From Sipunculus nudus (lineage: Eukaryota > Annelida > Sipuncula > Golfingiida > Sipunculidae), in the NCBI GenBank assembly GCA_026874595.1, contig CM049320.1, forward strand, positions 37,820,714-37,884,713: DNA of 64,000 nt, in the 5' to 3' direction. Under the pieces are notes generated by a model that saw only the letters and a program-made list of their open reading frames with translations, made no database searches and was not told where the DNA came from. Position numbers and translations under genes: made by a program. Positions within the stretch are counted from its first letter, which is position 1; each line of letters starts with the position of its first letter. This document shows positions 25,211-35,459 of the stretch, in pieces.

Positions 25211-27820
25211 CTATGTATAGAAGTTAACAAGAATCGTCATCTCAGCCATAATATAAATCAGCTTGCAAAATTGTGTAAACTGAGATTGTCATAACCGAAA
25301 CACTGACTACTATGACCGGGCACGCGGTGATTTTCTATGTAAAGTTGCCACCAGGTGTCAGCAGTGCATACAGGCAGCAGATGATGCCGGTGACAGTTGA
25401 TAATGGTGGGAGAGTTGGCAGATTATTTGGACATTTACGTAAATATTTGTGACAATTTCGACAAAATATTTACTTTTAGACCATTAATAAGTAGAAATAG
25501 GTGAGAATACTGGAGCATTTAAGGTGCTCTTTTGTCCTTTTCCATGTTTTTGGGTACTTTCGGTTGTAGGTCTGACCGTATGATGATTATTAGTCCTGCA
25601 ATAGGTCGAGGAATAATTTTTTTATATTTTACCATGTTTATTAATGTTCAGTGATCATTTTATAGTACATGTATTGGCTCCTCCTCTGGGGTGCGAACAG
25701 TTTACTTTCTTTCTCAGGGGGCCCCACTATCACTCAGGGTTATGGACTACATGTGCATCCTATAATTGAGCACACAGACGCCACATGTAGTGATATTTGT
25801 AAATTACTGGAACTGGTCATTGCAGTAAACAGTGCAGCTGGACATAGGGTCAACAGAGTAACAGAATAGTGGTTGCTTTTACCTGGGGTATATGTATGTA
25901 AAATCAGAAACAGACAAAATAAAAGGGACCTACGCATGGCTGGGTGATTATATGAGTGAGTTGCGTCATTTACTGTTATACGACAGTCACGTATCTCCAC
26001 TTATCCCCTCTCTGCAAAAAAAAAAAAAATATCCTGGATTCGCCCCGGCTGAGCTCCTTTGGCTTGAGTCCTATAAGTACCTTGACGACTTCTACACCTT
26101 CCACAGTAACTTTTTTGGTTTCCTCTGCCGTCTTGATTCTGGCGCCCATCATATCTAACTTATATCACACTTTTCCGTCTACTTAACCTCACCATTCCGG
26201 GATTCGAGCACACATGGTCAAGATACACTTTTACTACCTAGTACTGTTATTTTGTAACGAATTGCAACAAAAGCTATCTCATCTGTTTTTTTTTACCCCA
26301 GAAGGTATCCTTTTGAACATATGAAATGTCCTAAGATGTTCTCCTGGGGGGAAAGTAGTAAAATCTGGGAATATCCAAAATGGCCACCAGAAGGCCTATA
26401 ATCTATCAAGTTTAATTAATCAAAAATATAACTCTATGTAATACACCATTTTCAGAGGGTTTTTTTTGTGGCAGAATCCGATTCTTGTCTTTATTTGCTA
26501 ATTTAAGGACTCCCAAAGCCCAAATGTGGGGTTGCAGCCTGAAGCATGGGGTGCGGTATGGGTGGGGGTGGTAGCACGACTCAGTAGGCATTTATATTAA
26601 CCGGGAAACCATAACCTGGTAATATGCAGCGCTCACCTATCCTGTTGCACTGATGCCGTAGTAATTAGATATTCAAGAAACATGCAGAGGGATTTACTGA
26701 TATGCTGGGTTACAACGGAATTTTTCTCGCACATATGGTAGGTGTTGTCAGAAAGTATACTAAAACAGCCACCATTGGTCTGGTTTATGTCAAATGACCA
26801 GGCGCCTGCTTCTGAAATGCTCGAAGAGGTTATTAGATGCAACTGTCAGACTTACTACAGCACCTTCAGATGCACGTGCAAAATGAATCACATAGCGTCG
26901 AACCTGACTTGTTGAAACTGCGGGGGCTCTAGCTGCGTACAGGGTTGCCAGAAGTCGGGGAATTTCATAAAAAAGTCATGGAATTTTATGATGATTATGT
27001 AAGTCAGGGAATTTTTAATGGCTATTGCAACTGTAATTAATTATCAGGTAGGAAGGCTCTTTCATCTCATAAGCCAGCATTCAATAATTTCATACTACAT
27101 TTTCAGTTTCCTTTAATTAAATATTGTATCTGTAGGTATAATCTTATTTCCCTTTGACTTTTGTACGCACATATAAGTTGATGATGCATAGCATGGATAC
27201 ACAAAATGTATATATGTAGCACCAACCATTAATCAAAGACCACCTTTTTCTTAGCAGTAATACACAACTAATACATAGTACTAGTAAAACAGTCTACACA
27301 AGGACATGAATCTGCACAGATAAGAAAGTACAATGGGAGAACATAGAGCAGTTACTTTGATCTACTGAACTCACTTGATTTTATTGTGTGATAAGTTTAT
27401 ACACATTATAAATGCTTGATAAGAGAGTATATGGTTCTTTGAAAATTACATTGTCAAGTCCAAATCTCTAGTTTCATTTTGCTTTGCTTTTCAGATTCAA
27501 TTTTCAAATAAAAATTTGGTTTGCAGTAAAAAGACGTTTTTGAGTGGGTAAGTTTTTTTTTCTAGAAAACCAGCTAATAGTCTGGGGAATTAACAGGGAA
27601 AGTCAGGGAAAGGAATGCTAACAAACGTATGTTAATAGGGCACTTTCAACATGTGGACCTTCTCTTTGTAGTGAACTTCCTAAAGATTTTAAATGAATCA
27701 AATATTGAAAAAATATTGAAGACTTTAGAAGAAAATTGAAACGTATTTTTTACAGGGTTTTTATTTAATGTAACTCTTGTGTCATAATGTTTTAGTACTT
27801 TTTTTAAGCGCCACTGAAGA
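25211..27820. other. Unassigned DNA
   Basis: No exon is supported. The word GTCAGGGAA or close variants recurs at about 27003 and 27600 within a G-rich context (GAAGTCGGGGAATTTCAT; GGGAAAGTCAGGGAAAGG), hinting at a decayed repeat, but no boundaries can be drawn. Confidence 0.35.
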
Positions 27821-27843
27821 TATATATATATATTTATATATAT
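27821..27843. repeat. TA tract flanking the LTR element (left)
   Basis: An ATAT-rich tract directly abuts the LTR at 27844. The tract resumes at 35421 on the other side, so the element lies inside a former (TA)n microsatellite. Confidence 0.9.
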
Positions 27844-28595
27844 TGTCACTCCTTAGCCATGACTCGGGATTGTAGAGAGTCACCCGCCGCTTACTCCAGC
27901 GAGCTCAATTTTGTCTAGGGGTTCTGGTGTTGTTCTGGAGCGGAGTGCTCAGCGGCGGAACAATGAAGACGAACAGTCTTTTGATGTAACATATACAGTT
28001 TTATTTCGTGTTTCGGTGTTCAAAATACAATATAATATTTTCCAGCAGTGTTAAGTTCTCTTAGGTACGATGTCTAACACTGACTTACGGGCCCTTCTAG
28101 ATTGGTGACACCAGTATACAGTCTATCTGTTTAGTTCGTGTTGTATTTCTCTTGCACAAAGTGGTTCAGTTGTCAGTAAATTATTGGCCGAGCTGATCTT
28201 AACTCCGGCCTCCCGGGAACTCCCGAAAAATTTTAGATTCACCCCTTTAGTCGCCTGCGCTAAGGGGACAAGCCAATCCTGATTGGTCAGTAGAGGCCAG
28301 TTAGTGACTGCTGTCCCCAGCAGATCGGGTGACTGCAGCTGCTATACATATATTTGACATTTAAGTAGCAACCTGTTAAGTGCCAGGCACGCACCCTTGG
28401 GGTGTATAATTAATTAAAGGGCCGAAACATTAGAACGTGAGAAACTTCGTTCCCTGCCGATCCCAGAGAATACCAGTGGGCGTGGAGCCTCATTAAACTA
28501 TCACTTACAGTTAGAAGATAGAAACTTAATTAAATAATAATAGTAATAATGAAAATATGTTAATATGGTTACAGATATTGCTACTGTTTTCCACA
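27844..28595 (-). repeat. 3' LTR (752 bp)
   Basis: In element orientation it starts TGTGGAAAACAGTAGC and ends GGAGTGACA. It is the same length as the 5' LTR and no difference was found on reading both through. AATAAA on the minus strand at 28000-28005 is the likely poly(A) signal. Confidence 0.97.
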
Positions 28596-28606
28596 CCTCC
28601 CCCCTT
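28596..28606 (-). other. Polypurine tract
   Basis: AAGGGGGGAGG on the minus strand abuts the 3' LTR, the expected site for plus-strand priming. Confidence 0.85.
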
Positions 28607-29057
28607 AAGACGATAGGTAGGTTGGAGTACCCACCTTCGTCCTCCAATGGTGTAACCCATCTGACTATCTTACTTCAACAATTAATCCTTCCACCTCTAC
28701 TCCCAGCTTTAACGGAGTTAAAAAAAAAATACATGTAAAAATGAAACAATCATTAAACAAAATTTATATAAGCATTGCCTGTCCGCCATAACTTGCGACT
28801 TGGCCTTTCCTGCTCTTGACCGTATTTCACTTAACGAACAAGTCCTTGCTGGAGATATTAAAAATAAAACATACTGAATGGTGGTGAAAGGAAGGTTTAA
28901 ATATAACAACATTATACAATCAACCTTAATTCCTTAAGTGTTACACCATGTTAATGACCTCAGAGTAACTTGTATTCATTTTCTAGTCCAGTTATGCGAT
29001 GTCAACCACAAGGTCAGATACTCACAACACCAGTTTGATTTGTTTGTTTGTTCTACC
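28607..29057 (-). other. 3' untranslated tail of the retrotransposon
   Basis: About 450 bp between the Gag-Pol stop and the polypurine tract. No env-like frame with a signal or membrane segment is visible, so the element looks envelope-less. Confidence 0.6.
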
Positions 29058-32000
29058 TTAAGAAATTTGGCGGCTAAGCAAGTCTGCCAGACAGTTCTCT
29101 GAGCCTTTTATGTGTTTTACCTCCATGTCATATTCGGACAGAGTCATCGCCCAGCGTATGACTCTCTGATTGGCTGTTGTACAACGGCGTAACCAGACTA
29201 GCGGTCGGTGATCACTATGAATAGTAACCGGCCCGAATCCTACATATGCCCTAAAGTGGTCTAAACCAGACATAATGGCTAACAGCTCCTTCTCAATGGT
29301 GCTGTAGTTTTGTTCTCGAGCAAGTAGCTTCCGCGAGTAGTACGACACGGGTTTCGGCGTACCTTCATCAGCCTGGGTAAGCACGGCAGCAATGCCAATT
29401 TCGGATGCGTCTGTATAAATTTCAAATGGTTTGGCGAAATTAGGTGCCTGAAGGACGGGGCTACCGATAAGACAGGCCTTTAGTTTCTGAAAAGCTTCTT
29501 GGCATTCTGGCCCCCATTTTACTGTTAGGTCCCCGCGCTTATTTCCCTTGAGACAACCTGTCAGTGGCGCTGCGATATCAGCAAAATACGGTATGAATCT
29601 CCGGTAGAAACCTACCACTCCCAGGAAACTCCTCAGTTCCTTTTTGGTTCTAGGAGGGGGAATTCCCTGAATTGCTTGTACCTTAGCCTCAATGGGGGCC
29701 ACTAACCCTGATCCCACCTGATAGCCTAAATATCTGACTGAAGCTTGCCCTATTACACATTTCTTAGCATTCAGTGTGATCCCATGCTCTCTGAATCTAC
29801 TGAAAACTAGACCCAAATGTTCTAAGTGCTGATCCCATGAATTGGAGCTAATGGCGACATCATCTAAGTAGGCTGTCGCAAATCCCTCGAACCCCTCTAG
29901 AATGTGATTCATCGCTCTCTGGAAGGTCAGGGCGGCCATTTTGAGTCCGAAGGGCATAGTCAAGAACTCATACTGACCGAAGGGAGTAATGAAAGCAGCG
30001 ATTTCGCTCGCTCTTGGGGTCATTTCGATCTGCCAATATCCCTTGGCTAAATCTAATGTGGTGAGTATCTGAGCTCCACCTACCCTATCTATAAGATCGT
30101 CTAGCCTTGGCATGGGATAGGACTCCCCCTTAGATACAGCGTTGACCTTTCTAAAGTCTACACAGGGTCGCCATTCATGGTTAGCTTTCTTGACCAGAAT
30201 CAGGGGTGCCGCCCATTCACTCCTGCTGGGCCTGATTACCCCTAGCCTTAGCATTTCATCAACTTCCTGCCTCATAACGCTTATTTTCTCTGGGGAAGAC
30301 CTATAAAAATGTTGCCTGATAGGCAAATGCTCCCCCACGTCTATATCATGCAGGACCCCCTTAAAGCGTCCTAATTGTCCTGAAAACAACTCCGCGTGTC
30401 GCTCTAACAGCTGCTTGAGGCCCACTAATTGGCTTTGGGGGATATGACTCGTATCGGGCATTTGCCCACTGGGCGTACAATCCCGCAAACTATAATTACC
30501 TGGGTCATATTTCATCTCCATCTCCGTGGCTTGTCCGGGACTGTCCATCATGTCACCTATCGTCTGTCCTGTAGCTAAGGCGACCATTTTAGTAACGGGA
30601 TGGCTATCCCGGCTGGTCCATGCTCGCATGGCATTGACATGTAAATAACGCTTTTTTATTCGCTTGTCTGGTGTGTGGACAATATAGGTTTGGTTGCCTA
30701 CTTGCTCCTTTACAGGATATGGGCCTTGCCAGGCCCCTACCAAGGGTTTTCCTCCATACGGGAGGTGAATCAGTACCAGGTCCCCCGGCCTAAACCTGAC
30801 TTGTTTGACCTTATGTCGTCGGTCATACCCCTCTGTCCTGCAGTCCGCCTGCTCGGCCTGAACACTTTGTGCTTCTAGCAACGCCTCATGCAGCTTGCGG
30901 CATAGCTGATTCACGTAATCGCTTATAGGCATCTCCGCCTGTTCACTATCGCCCGTCCACCGGTCATGTATTAACCCTAAGGGTCCGTCAGGTTCACGCC
31001 CATACATCAGGAAGAATGGACTGTACCCCGAGCTGGTGTGGGGGGAGCTGCGGTAGGCAAACAGTAGCCAAGGTAGCAATGCATCCCAATCATCAGAGGA
31101 GCTTTCTAATGCAATTTTTAACATTGCTTTTAGAGTCCCATTAGCTTTCTCAATTGTACCATTACTCTGGGGTCTGTAGCTACAAGTCAAGAGATGCTGT
31201 ATGCCTACTTCCCTAAGAAAACCCTGAAACACCTCACTAACAAATGTGCTCCCCCTATCGGTTAAAAGCTGGCGTGGCAGTCCATGACGGGAAAAAACCT
31301 CCAGAAAAAATGCCTTTGCATGTTCAGCATCCGCCCTAGGAATCGCTTTACTCTCTACATACTTTGTGGCGTGATCGATTATGTTCAGAATGTACCGGTT
31401 TCCGGTCTGGGTAATAGGCATAGGACCTATGAAGTCGGCGGAAATGAATTCCCAGGCTCTACCTACAACCGGAAGTGGCTTTAGGGGCGCTACCTGTGCC
31501 TGTACCCCTTTCCCATTTCTCTGACAAGGCCCGCACCCTCTACAGTGGATCAGCACGTCCCGCCTTATACCTGGCCACGTGAAATGACGTTTTAATCTGG
31601 CTAACGTCTTCTGATTTCCTACGTGTCCTGCGGTAACATCATCATGAGCCCATTTTAATAGCTCCCCACGGCATGCTCGTGGCACCACTAACTGCACCTG
31701 GACCTTCCACTCTGCTACTTGTCGGCCCTGCTTAGGGCGGTCCCGATACATAAGCAGCCCTTTTCTTTGATCGACAAAATAACCATCAGAATGGTCTTCC
31801 ATACCTGCCATCCCCCATAGAGGGGTTAACGTCGGGTCTGCCTCCTGTGCGGCTTTCAACTCTGCTGAATCCAACTGTAACGGGTCTTTTAATACCTCTG
31901 AGAGATCCCCCGTAGATGTGTCCCTGTTCTGTAATTCAGCCATTTCCCCATTAGTGTTCCCTGAGCTTTCCTCGGTTTGTTCTAACTGGCTGCCCCATAA

Positions 32001-33407
32001 CAGACTGGAATCTGGGTCCCCTGCTGAGTCACTCTGTTCCTTTCTTTGAGCCCTAGTAATTACTCCACAAGGTATCTGTAAATCCTGAGCCTCGGCAAAG
32101 AGGTCATTCCCTAATAGCAGATCTATGCCCGGAAGAGGCGAGTGGTTCACCACTGCGGCCGTCATAACTCCTTGGTAGATATCACTGTCTATTGTGACCT
32201 TAGCTAAGGGATACGTTCCGGTCATATTGTTTATTCCTCGGATCGTGACCCTTTCCCCAGTAAATTCGGGAATTACTCCCTTCAGAGACTCTTGTGACAT
32301 AACACAGAGTGTGGATCCGGTGTCCCGCAGATAAGTTATTGTAGGGGACCCTCCCTGGACCCTTGCCTTCCCTGTGTACGCTCTATACAGTGGGTCAATA
32401 GAATCTAAACCTGCGCTAAGTGGCTGAGATGGGGACACTAACCCCGCAGATCCCTGTTGGGATTCACTTTTGGGGACAAAACTAGGAGCGTCCTGGCGCG
32501 GCCCAGTTCGCGGCCCTTTGTACCGGGGACTCTGGGGCCAGGAATAACATTCCTGTCTGTCATGGCCCCTCCTCTCACAGAATGTACAATAACGCCTACT
32601 TGGCCAGTTCCTGTTGCCCAAGGGCACAGGACTGTTAAAGGATTGCTTATCTTCATTTTCACCCCGTCTGACTGCGGTAACGCCGCCCCCCTTGGATCCT
32701 GATCCCCCACTGGGCTTATGGGGCATCCCCTGATCTTCCCGGGATTTATGATTGCCACCGGGCTTGGTCTTAGCGAGTAGCTGTCTGTTAACTACATATT
32801 GGTCAGCTAAGCTGACACATTCCTGCAGGGAGGTTGCCCCTTTATCCACTATAAACAAATTAAGCTCATCCGGCAACTGCATTTCGAACCTGTAGCGCAG
32901 TAACAACTCTTCCCAGTCTACTTCTTCCCCTTGCGACACTGCTCCTCTCACCCACATATGTAACTGTTCTTTAATGGATTTAACAAACTCCGAATAGGTC
33001 TCGGTAGGCCGTTTTGCCCATTTGAAAAAATTCCTTCGGTATACCAAAGGTGAAATAGCATAGTGATCAAGGAGTTCCTGCTTAAGAACCTCATAGTCAC
33101 TCGACTGCTCTAATGGTAGCCTATTGTATATGGTTTGTGCTCTTGAGGGTAACTTATGTATCAAATATCCCACCCACTGGTCTGACGGGACTTGATTGGC
33201 CACAAACAGCCGTTCGCACGTTCTTAGATACTGGTCAACTTCAGTGTGTTCCCCCCAATCTGGCAATAAAACCTTACCAATAGGCGTGGTTCTGACCGGC
33301 CCCGGCGACACAACATTGGACGCCCCATGTTCTATCTCCAGTTGCCTTAGGTTAAACCTATCCTGCCTCTCCTGTTCCTCTCTATACATCTCCCTCTTCT
33401 CACCCAT
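29058..33407 (-). CDS. Gag-Pol polyprotein (Gag-PR-INT-RT-RNase H)
   Basis: One 1449-residue frame without internal stops. Gag occupies about 1-300 and ends in a CX2CX4HX4C knuckle (C274, C277, H282, C287). The aspartic protease has DTGS at 362-365. Integrase follows: zinc finger H588, H595, C625, C628; catalytic D658, D717, E753 (spacing D-35-E); and a GPY/F module around GPYPV (895-899). Only then comes RT, with TLDL (D1119) and YLDD (1180-1183), and RNase H with YTDAS (D1333), HSD (D1399) and ADLL near the C-terminus. The sequence of each domain is Gypsy-like but the order is Copia-like. All catalytic residues checked are present. Gag and Pol are in one frame, so Gag:Pol ratio control is not evident. 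The first ATG may not be the true start (see leader ORF). Confidence 0.95.
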   Translation of the reverse strand: MGEKREMYREEQERQDRFNLRQLEIEHGASNVVSPGPVRTTPIGKVLLPDWGEHTEVDQYLRTCERLFVANQVPSDQWVGYLIHKLPSRAQTIYNRLPLEQSSDYEVLKQELLDHYAISPLVYRRNFFKWAKRPTETYSEFVKSIKEQLHMWVRGAVSQGEEVDWEELLLRYRFEMQLPDELNLFIVDKGATSLQECVSLADQYVVNRQLLAKTKPGGNHKSREDQGMPHKPSGGSGSKGGGVTAVRRGENEDKQSFNSPVPLGNRNWPSRRYCTFCERRGHDRQECYSWPQSPRYKGPRTGPRQDAPSFVPKSESQQGSAGLVSPSQPLSAGLDSIDPLYRAYTGKARVQGGSPTITYLRDTGSTLCVMSQESLKGVIPEFTGERVTIRGINNMTGTYPLAKVTIDSDIYQGVMTAAVVNHSPLPGIDLLLGNDLFAEAQDLQIPCGVITRAQRKEQSDSAGDPDSSLLWGSQLEQTEESSGNTNGEMAELQNRDTSTGDLSEVLKDPLQLDSAELKAAQEADPTLTPLWGMAGMEDHSDGYFVDQRKGLLMYRDRPKQGRQVAEWKVQVQLVVPRACRGELLKWAHDDVTAGHVGNQKTLARLKRHFTWPGIRRDVLIHCRGCGPCQRNGKGVQAQVAPLKPLPVVGRAWEFISADFIGPMPITQTGNRYILNIIDHATKYVESKAIPRADAEHAKAFFLEVFSRHGLPRQLLTDRGSTFVSEVFQGFLREVGIQHLLTCSYRPQSNGTIEKANGTLKAMLKIALESSSDDWDALLPWLLFAYRSSPHTSSGYSPFFLMYGREPDGPLGLIHDRWTGDSEQAEMPISDYVNQLCRKLHEALLEAQSVQAEQADCRTEGYDRRHKVKQVRFRPGDLVLIHLPYGGKPLVGAWQGPYPVKEQVGNQTYIVHTPDKRIKKRYLHVNAMRAWTSRDSHPVTKMVALATGQTIGDMMDSPGQATEMEMKYDPGNYSLRDCTPSGQMPDTSHIPQSQLVGLKQLLERHAELFSGQLGRFKGVLHDIDVGEHLPIRQHFYRSSPEKISVMRQEVDEMLRLGVIRPSRSEWAAPLILVKKANHEWRPCVDFRKVNAVSKGESYPMPRLDDLIDRVGGAQILTTLDLAKGYWQIEMTPRASEIAAFITPFGQYEFLTMPFGLKMAALTFQRAMNHILEGFEGFATAYLDDVAISSNSWDQHLEHLGLVFSRFREHGITLNAKKCVIGQASVRYLGYQVGSGLVAPIEAKVQAIQGIPPPRTKKELRSFLGVVGFYRRFIPYFADIAAPLTGCLKGNKRGDLTVKWGPECQEAFQKLKACLIGSPVLQAPNFAKPFEIYTDASEIGIAAVLTQADEGTPKPVSYYSRKLLAREQNYSTIEKELLAIMSGLDHFRAYVGFGPVTIHSDHRPLVWLRRCTTANQRVIRWAMTLSEYDMEVKHIKGSENCLADLLSRQIS

Positions 33408-33417
33408 ACTTGCCTCT

Positions 33418-33606
33418 CTAAAAAAAAGGCAATTTATCTAGCCTAGCCCATATAGGATCGACCGTACTACCCCCTGATTGGGCTTCTGTCCCGTTCCCTC
33501 CTGGCGTACTAGGGTGTTCTACCTGAGGGATTTGGGTTTGAGACCCCCCTGCCTCCGAACTCTCCTTATCAGGCATTTTACTATAATCCCTGTTTCTTGT
33601 CCGCAT
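33418..33606 (-). CDS. Leader ORF of the retrotransposon, probably N-terminal Gag
   Basis: A 62-residue frame (starting MRTRNRDYSKMPDKESSEAG, ending in LPFF) lies directly upstream of Gag-Pol and is offset by one base. Its TAG falls at the end of a run of eight T (minus strand, 33420-33427). The Gag-Pol frame is already open across this run, back to a TAG at 33438-33440, so the two frames overlap by about 20 bp. Acidic, P/S-rich composition resembles disordered Gag N-termini. Either a one-base change in the T-run split an originally longer Gag in this copy, or the run is a programmed shift site. Not a separate enzyme. Confidence 0.6.
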   Translation of the reverse strand: MRTRNRDYSKMPDKESSEAGGSQTQIPQVEHPSTPGGNGTEAQSGGSTVDPIWARLDKLPFF

Positions 33607-34650
33607 AAGCTGTGGTCCGCTTATATATATGTTTCTAGAAACAACACTATACTTGTCCGTTACGCGGTACTGTAAACAAACTCTTTTTTTTTTTACTTGA
33701 CCCCGCGGTCAAACATATATTTTTCTCTGTAACCCCCTCGCGACCCTTTTGCCACTACTTACGGCGGGTTATTATACCAATTGAAAAATATATATCCCTT
33801 ACGGTAACCCCCTCGCGACCCTCTTATCGCTACGTACGGCGAGTTACTAACCAATCACACCTTTGTGCAATGGTAAACTTATTCACTGACCCTTTGCCGG
33901 TCTACTTACTAGCTAACTGCCCGCGCAGTGCCTTGCTCTATATTTAACCCTTATACTTCACTCAACTGAACTCCTGTCAGCCAGTGCTCTTAATAATTTT
34001 GGAATCCCTTACAATACTGGCATCCTGTCAATGATTGCCATATATCCGTTCATTTGCGGACGCTAGGTTCAAGCTCTTTCCTAAGCAACGAACAATCGTT
34101 TTATACAACCGAATGTTGAATGAGGAACTTATATTTAAAGCTCAGAGACCATCTGACAAACCTGCCGGCGGACACTTAAAACAATACTCTCTTAAAAAAC
34201 TGTTGTGAAAATGATTGGACCTATGCGTGCTTGACAAGTCACATACAAGATTAGAAATACACAAGTTACTCACCCTTCAGATGGCCAATGATCCCTGTCC
34301 TGCCTCAGCTCCACACTATAAATTAAGGTCCTTTAACGGCCTATTTAAAGAATGTAAACGTTCCTATAAACAAATTTCGGGGTAAGCACAATAATGTAAA
34401 AGCGTTTCTGTCAGTCCTTCTTCATGAGCGGGTTCAAGTCATTCTGCATGATTCAGTCTTCTTGTTAAATAATAGCACGCACCAAAAAATAAAGCAAAGC
34501 TCTTCTTATTGTTCACAAAAAAAATACAGTTTACAGTTCAGTCTCTGGCTTCACACACTGCCCACGTTGTAGTCGTCAGGGATTGGACATCTCTAGACCT
34601 CTGGCGACTTCGTGTTCGTCCCTGGTTGTTCGTCTCCGTATTTTTCTGAG
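33607..34650 (-). other. 5' leader of the retrotransposon with a ~75-bp direct repeat
   Basis: About 1 kb of non-coding leader between primer site and first ORF. The block GTAACCCCCTCGCGACCCT...ACGGCG occurs at 33729 and again at 33804, a 75-bp step with a few differences. This leader is the place where packaging or translation signals would lie. Confidence 0.7.
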
Positions 34651-34668
34651 ATCCCGGACGAGCCCCCA
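34651..34668 (-). other. Primer binding site, tRNA-Pro type
   Basis: Immediately inside the 5' LTR the minus strand reads TGGGGGCTCGTCCGGGAT, complementary to the 3' end of a tRNA-Pro including CCA. It is the same 18 bases as the well-known proline primer site of murine leukaemia virus. Position and length fix the reverse-transcription start and confirm the orientation of the element. Confidence 0.92.
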
Positions 34669-35417
34669 TGTCACTCCTTAGCCATGACTCGGGATTGTAG
34701 AGAGTCACCCGCCGCTTACTCCAGCGAGCTCAATTTTGTCTAGGGGTTCTGGTGTTGTTCTGGAGCGGAGTGCTCAGCGGCGGAACAATGAAGACGAACA
34801 GTCTTTTGATGTAACATATACAGTTTTATTTCGTGTTTCGGTGTTCAAAATACAATATAATATTTTCCAGCAGTGTTAAGTTCTCTTAGGTACGATGTCT
34901 AACACTGACTTACGGGCCCTTCTAGATTGGTGACACCAGTATACAGTCTATCTGTTTAGTTCGTGTTGTATTTCTCTTGCACAAAGTGGTTCAGTTGTCA
35001 GTAAATTATTGGCCGAGCTGATCTTAACTCCGGCCTCCCGGGAACTCCCGAAAAATTTTAGATTCACCCCTTTAGTCGCCTGCGCTAAGGGGACAAGCCA
35101 ATCCTGATTGGTCAGTAGAGGCCAGTTAGTGACTGCTGTCCCCAGCAGATCGGGTGACTGCAGCTGCTATACATATATTTGACATTTAAGTAGCAACCTG
35201 TTAAGTGCCAGGCACGCACCCTTGGGGTGTATAATTAATTAAAGGGCCGAAACATTAGAACGTGAGAAACTTCGTTCCCTGCCGATCCCAGAGAATACCA
35301 GTGGGCGTGGAGCCTCATTAAACTATCACTTACAGTTAGAAGATAGAAACTTAATTAAATAATAATAGTAATAATGAAAATATGTTAATATGGTTACAGA
35401 TATTGCTACTGTTTTCC

Positions 35418-35420
<3 letters not shown>
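34669..35420 (-). repeat. 5' LTR (752 bp)
   Basis: Apparently identical to 27844-28595. On the minus strand a TATA-like AAATATATG lies at about 35172-35180 and AATAAA at about 34825-34830, so U3-R-U5 order is as expected. Confidence 0.97.
35172..35180 (-). promoter_or_regulatory. Candidate TATA box in 5' LTR
   Basis: AAATATATG on the minus strand, about 240 bp into the LTR. This places a start site near 35145 and leaves the AATAAA about 320 bp downstream inside R. Confidence 0.35.

Positions 35421-35455
<35 letters not shown>
35421..35455. repeat. (TA)n tract flanking the LTR element (right)
   Basis: About 17 TA dinucleotides directly after the LTR terminus; the right half of the target microsatellite. 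Confidence 0.95.

Positions 35456-35459
<4 letters not shown>

Larger units (their letters stand above)
27844..35420 (-). mobile_element. Complete LTR retrotransposon, Gypsy-type proteins in INT-before-RT order
   Basis: Two 752-bp LTRs (27844-28595, 34669-35420) look identical base for base and have TG...CA ends. Read on the minus strand, the order is 5' LTR, an 18-bp tRNA-Pro primer site, a ~1-kb leader, a short leader ORF, a 1449-residue Gag-Pol ORF, a ~460-bp tail, a polypurine tract and the 3' LTR. The insertion lies in a (TA)n tract. ATAT or ATATAT repeats on both sides, so the target duplication is 4 or 6 bp but cannot be fixed. RT, RNase H and integrase (H2C2 finger, D-D-35-E core, GPY/F module) are Ty3/Gypsy in type. 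Integrase lies before RT, as in Ty1/Copia and in the Gmr1-like Gypsy elements described from deuterostomes. Identical LTRs and an open Gag-Pol point to a recent insertion. Confidence 0.97.

Noticed and set aside
26025-26155. Minus-strand frame starting MMGARIKTAEETKKVTVEGV
   Set aside because: Protein-like composition, but only about 40 codons, it runs into a T homopolymer and has no recognisable partner exon.
28607-29057. Possible env gene after Gag-Pol
   Set aside because: Only about 450 bp with no frame holding a signal peptide, membrane segment or glycosylation sites.
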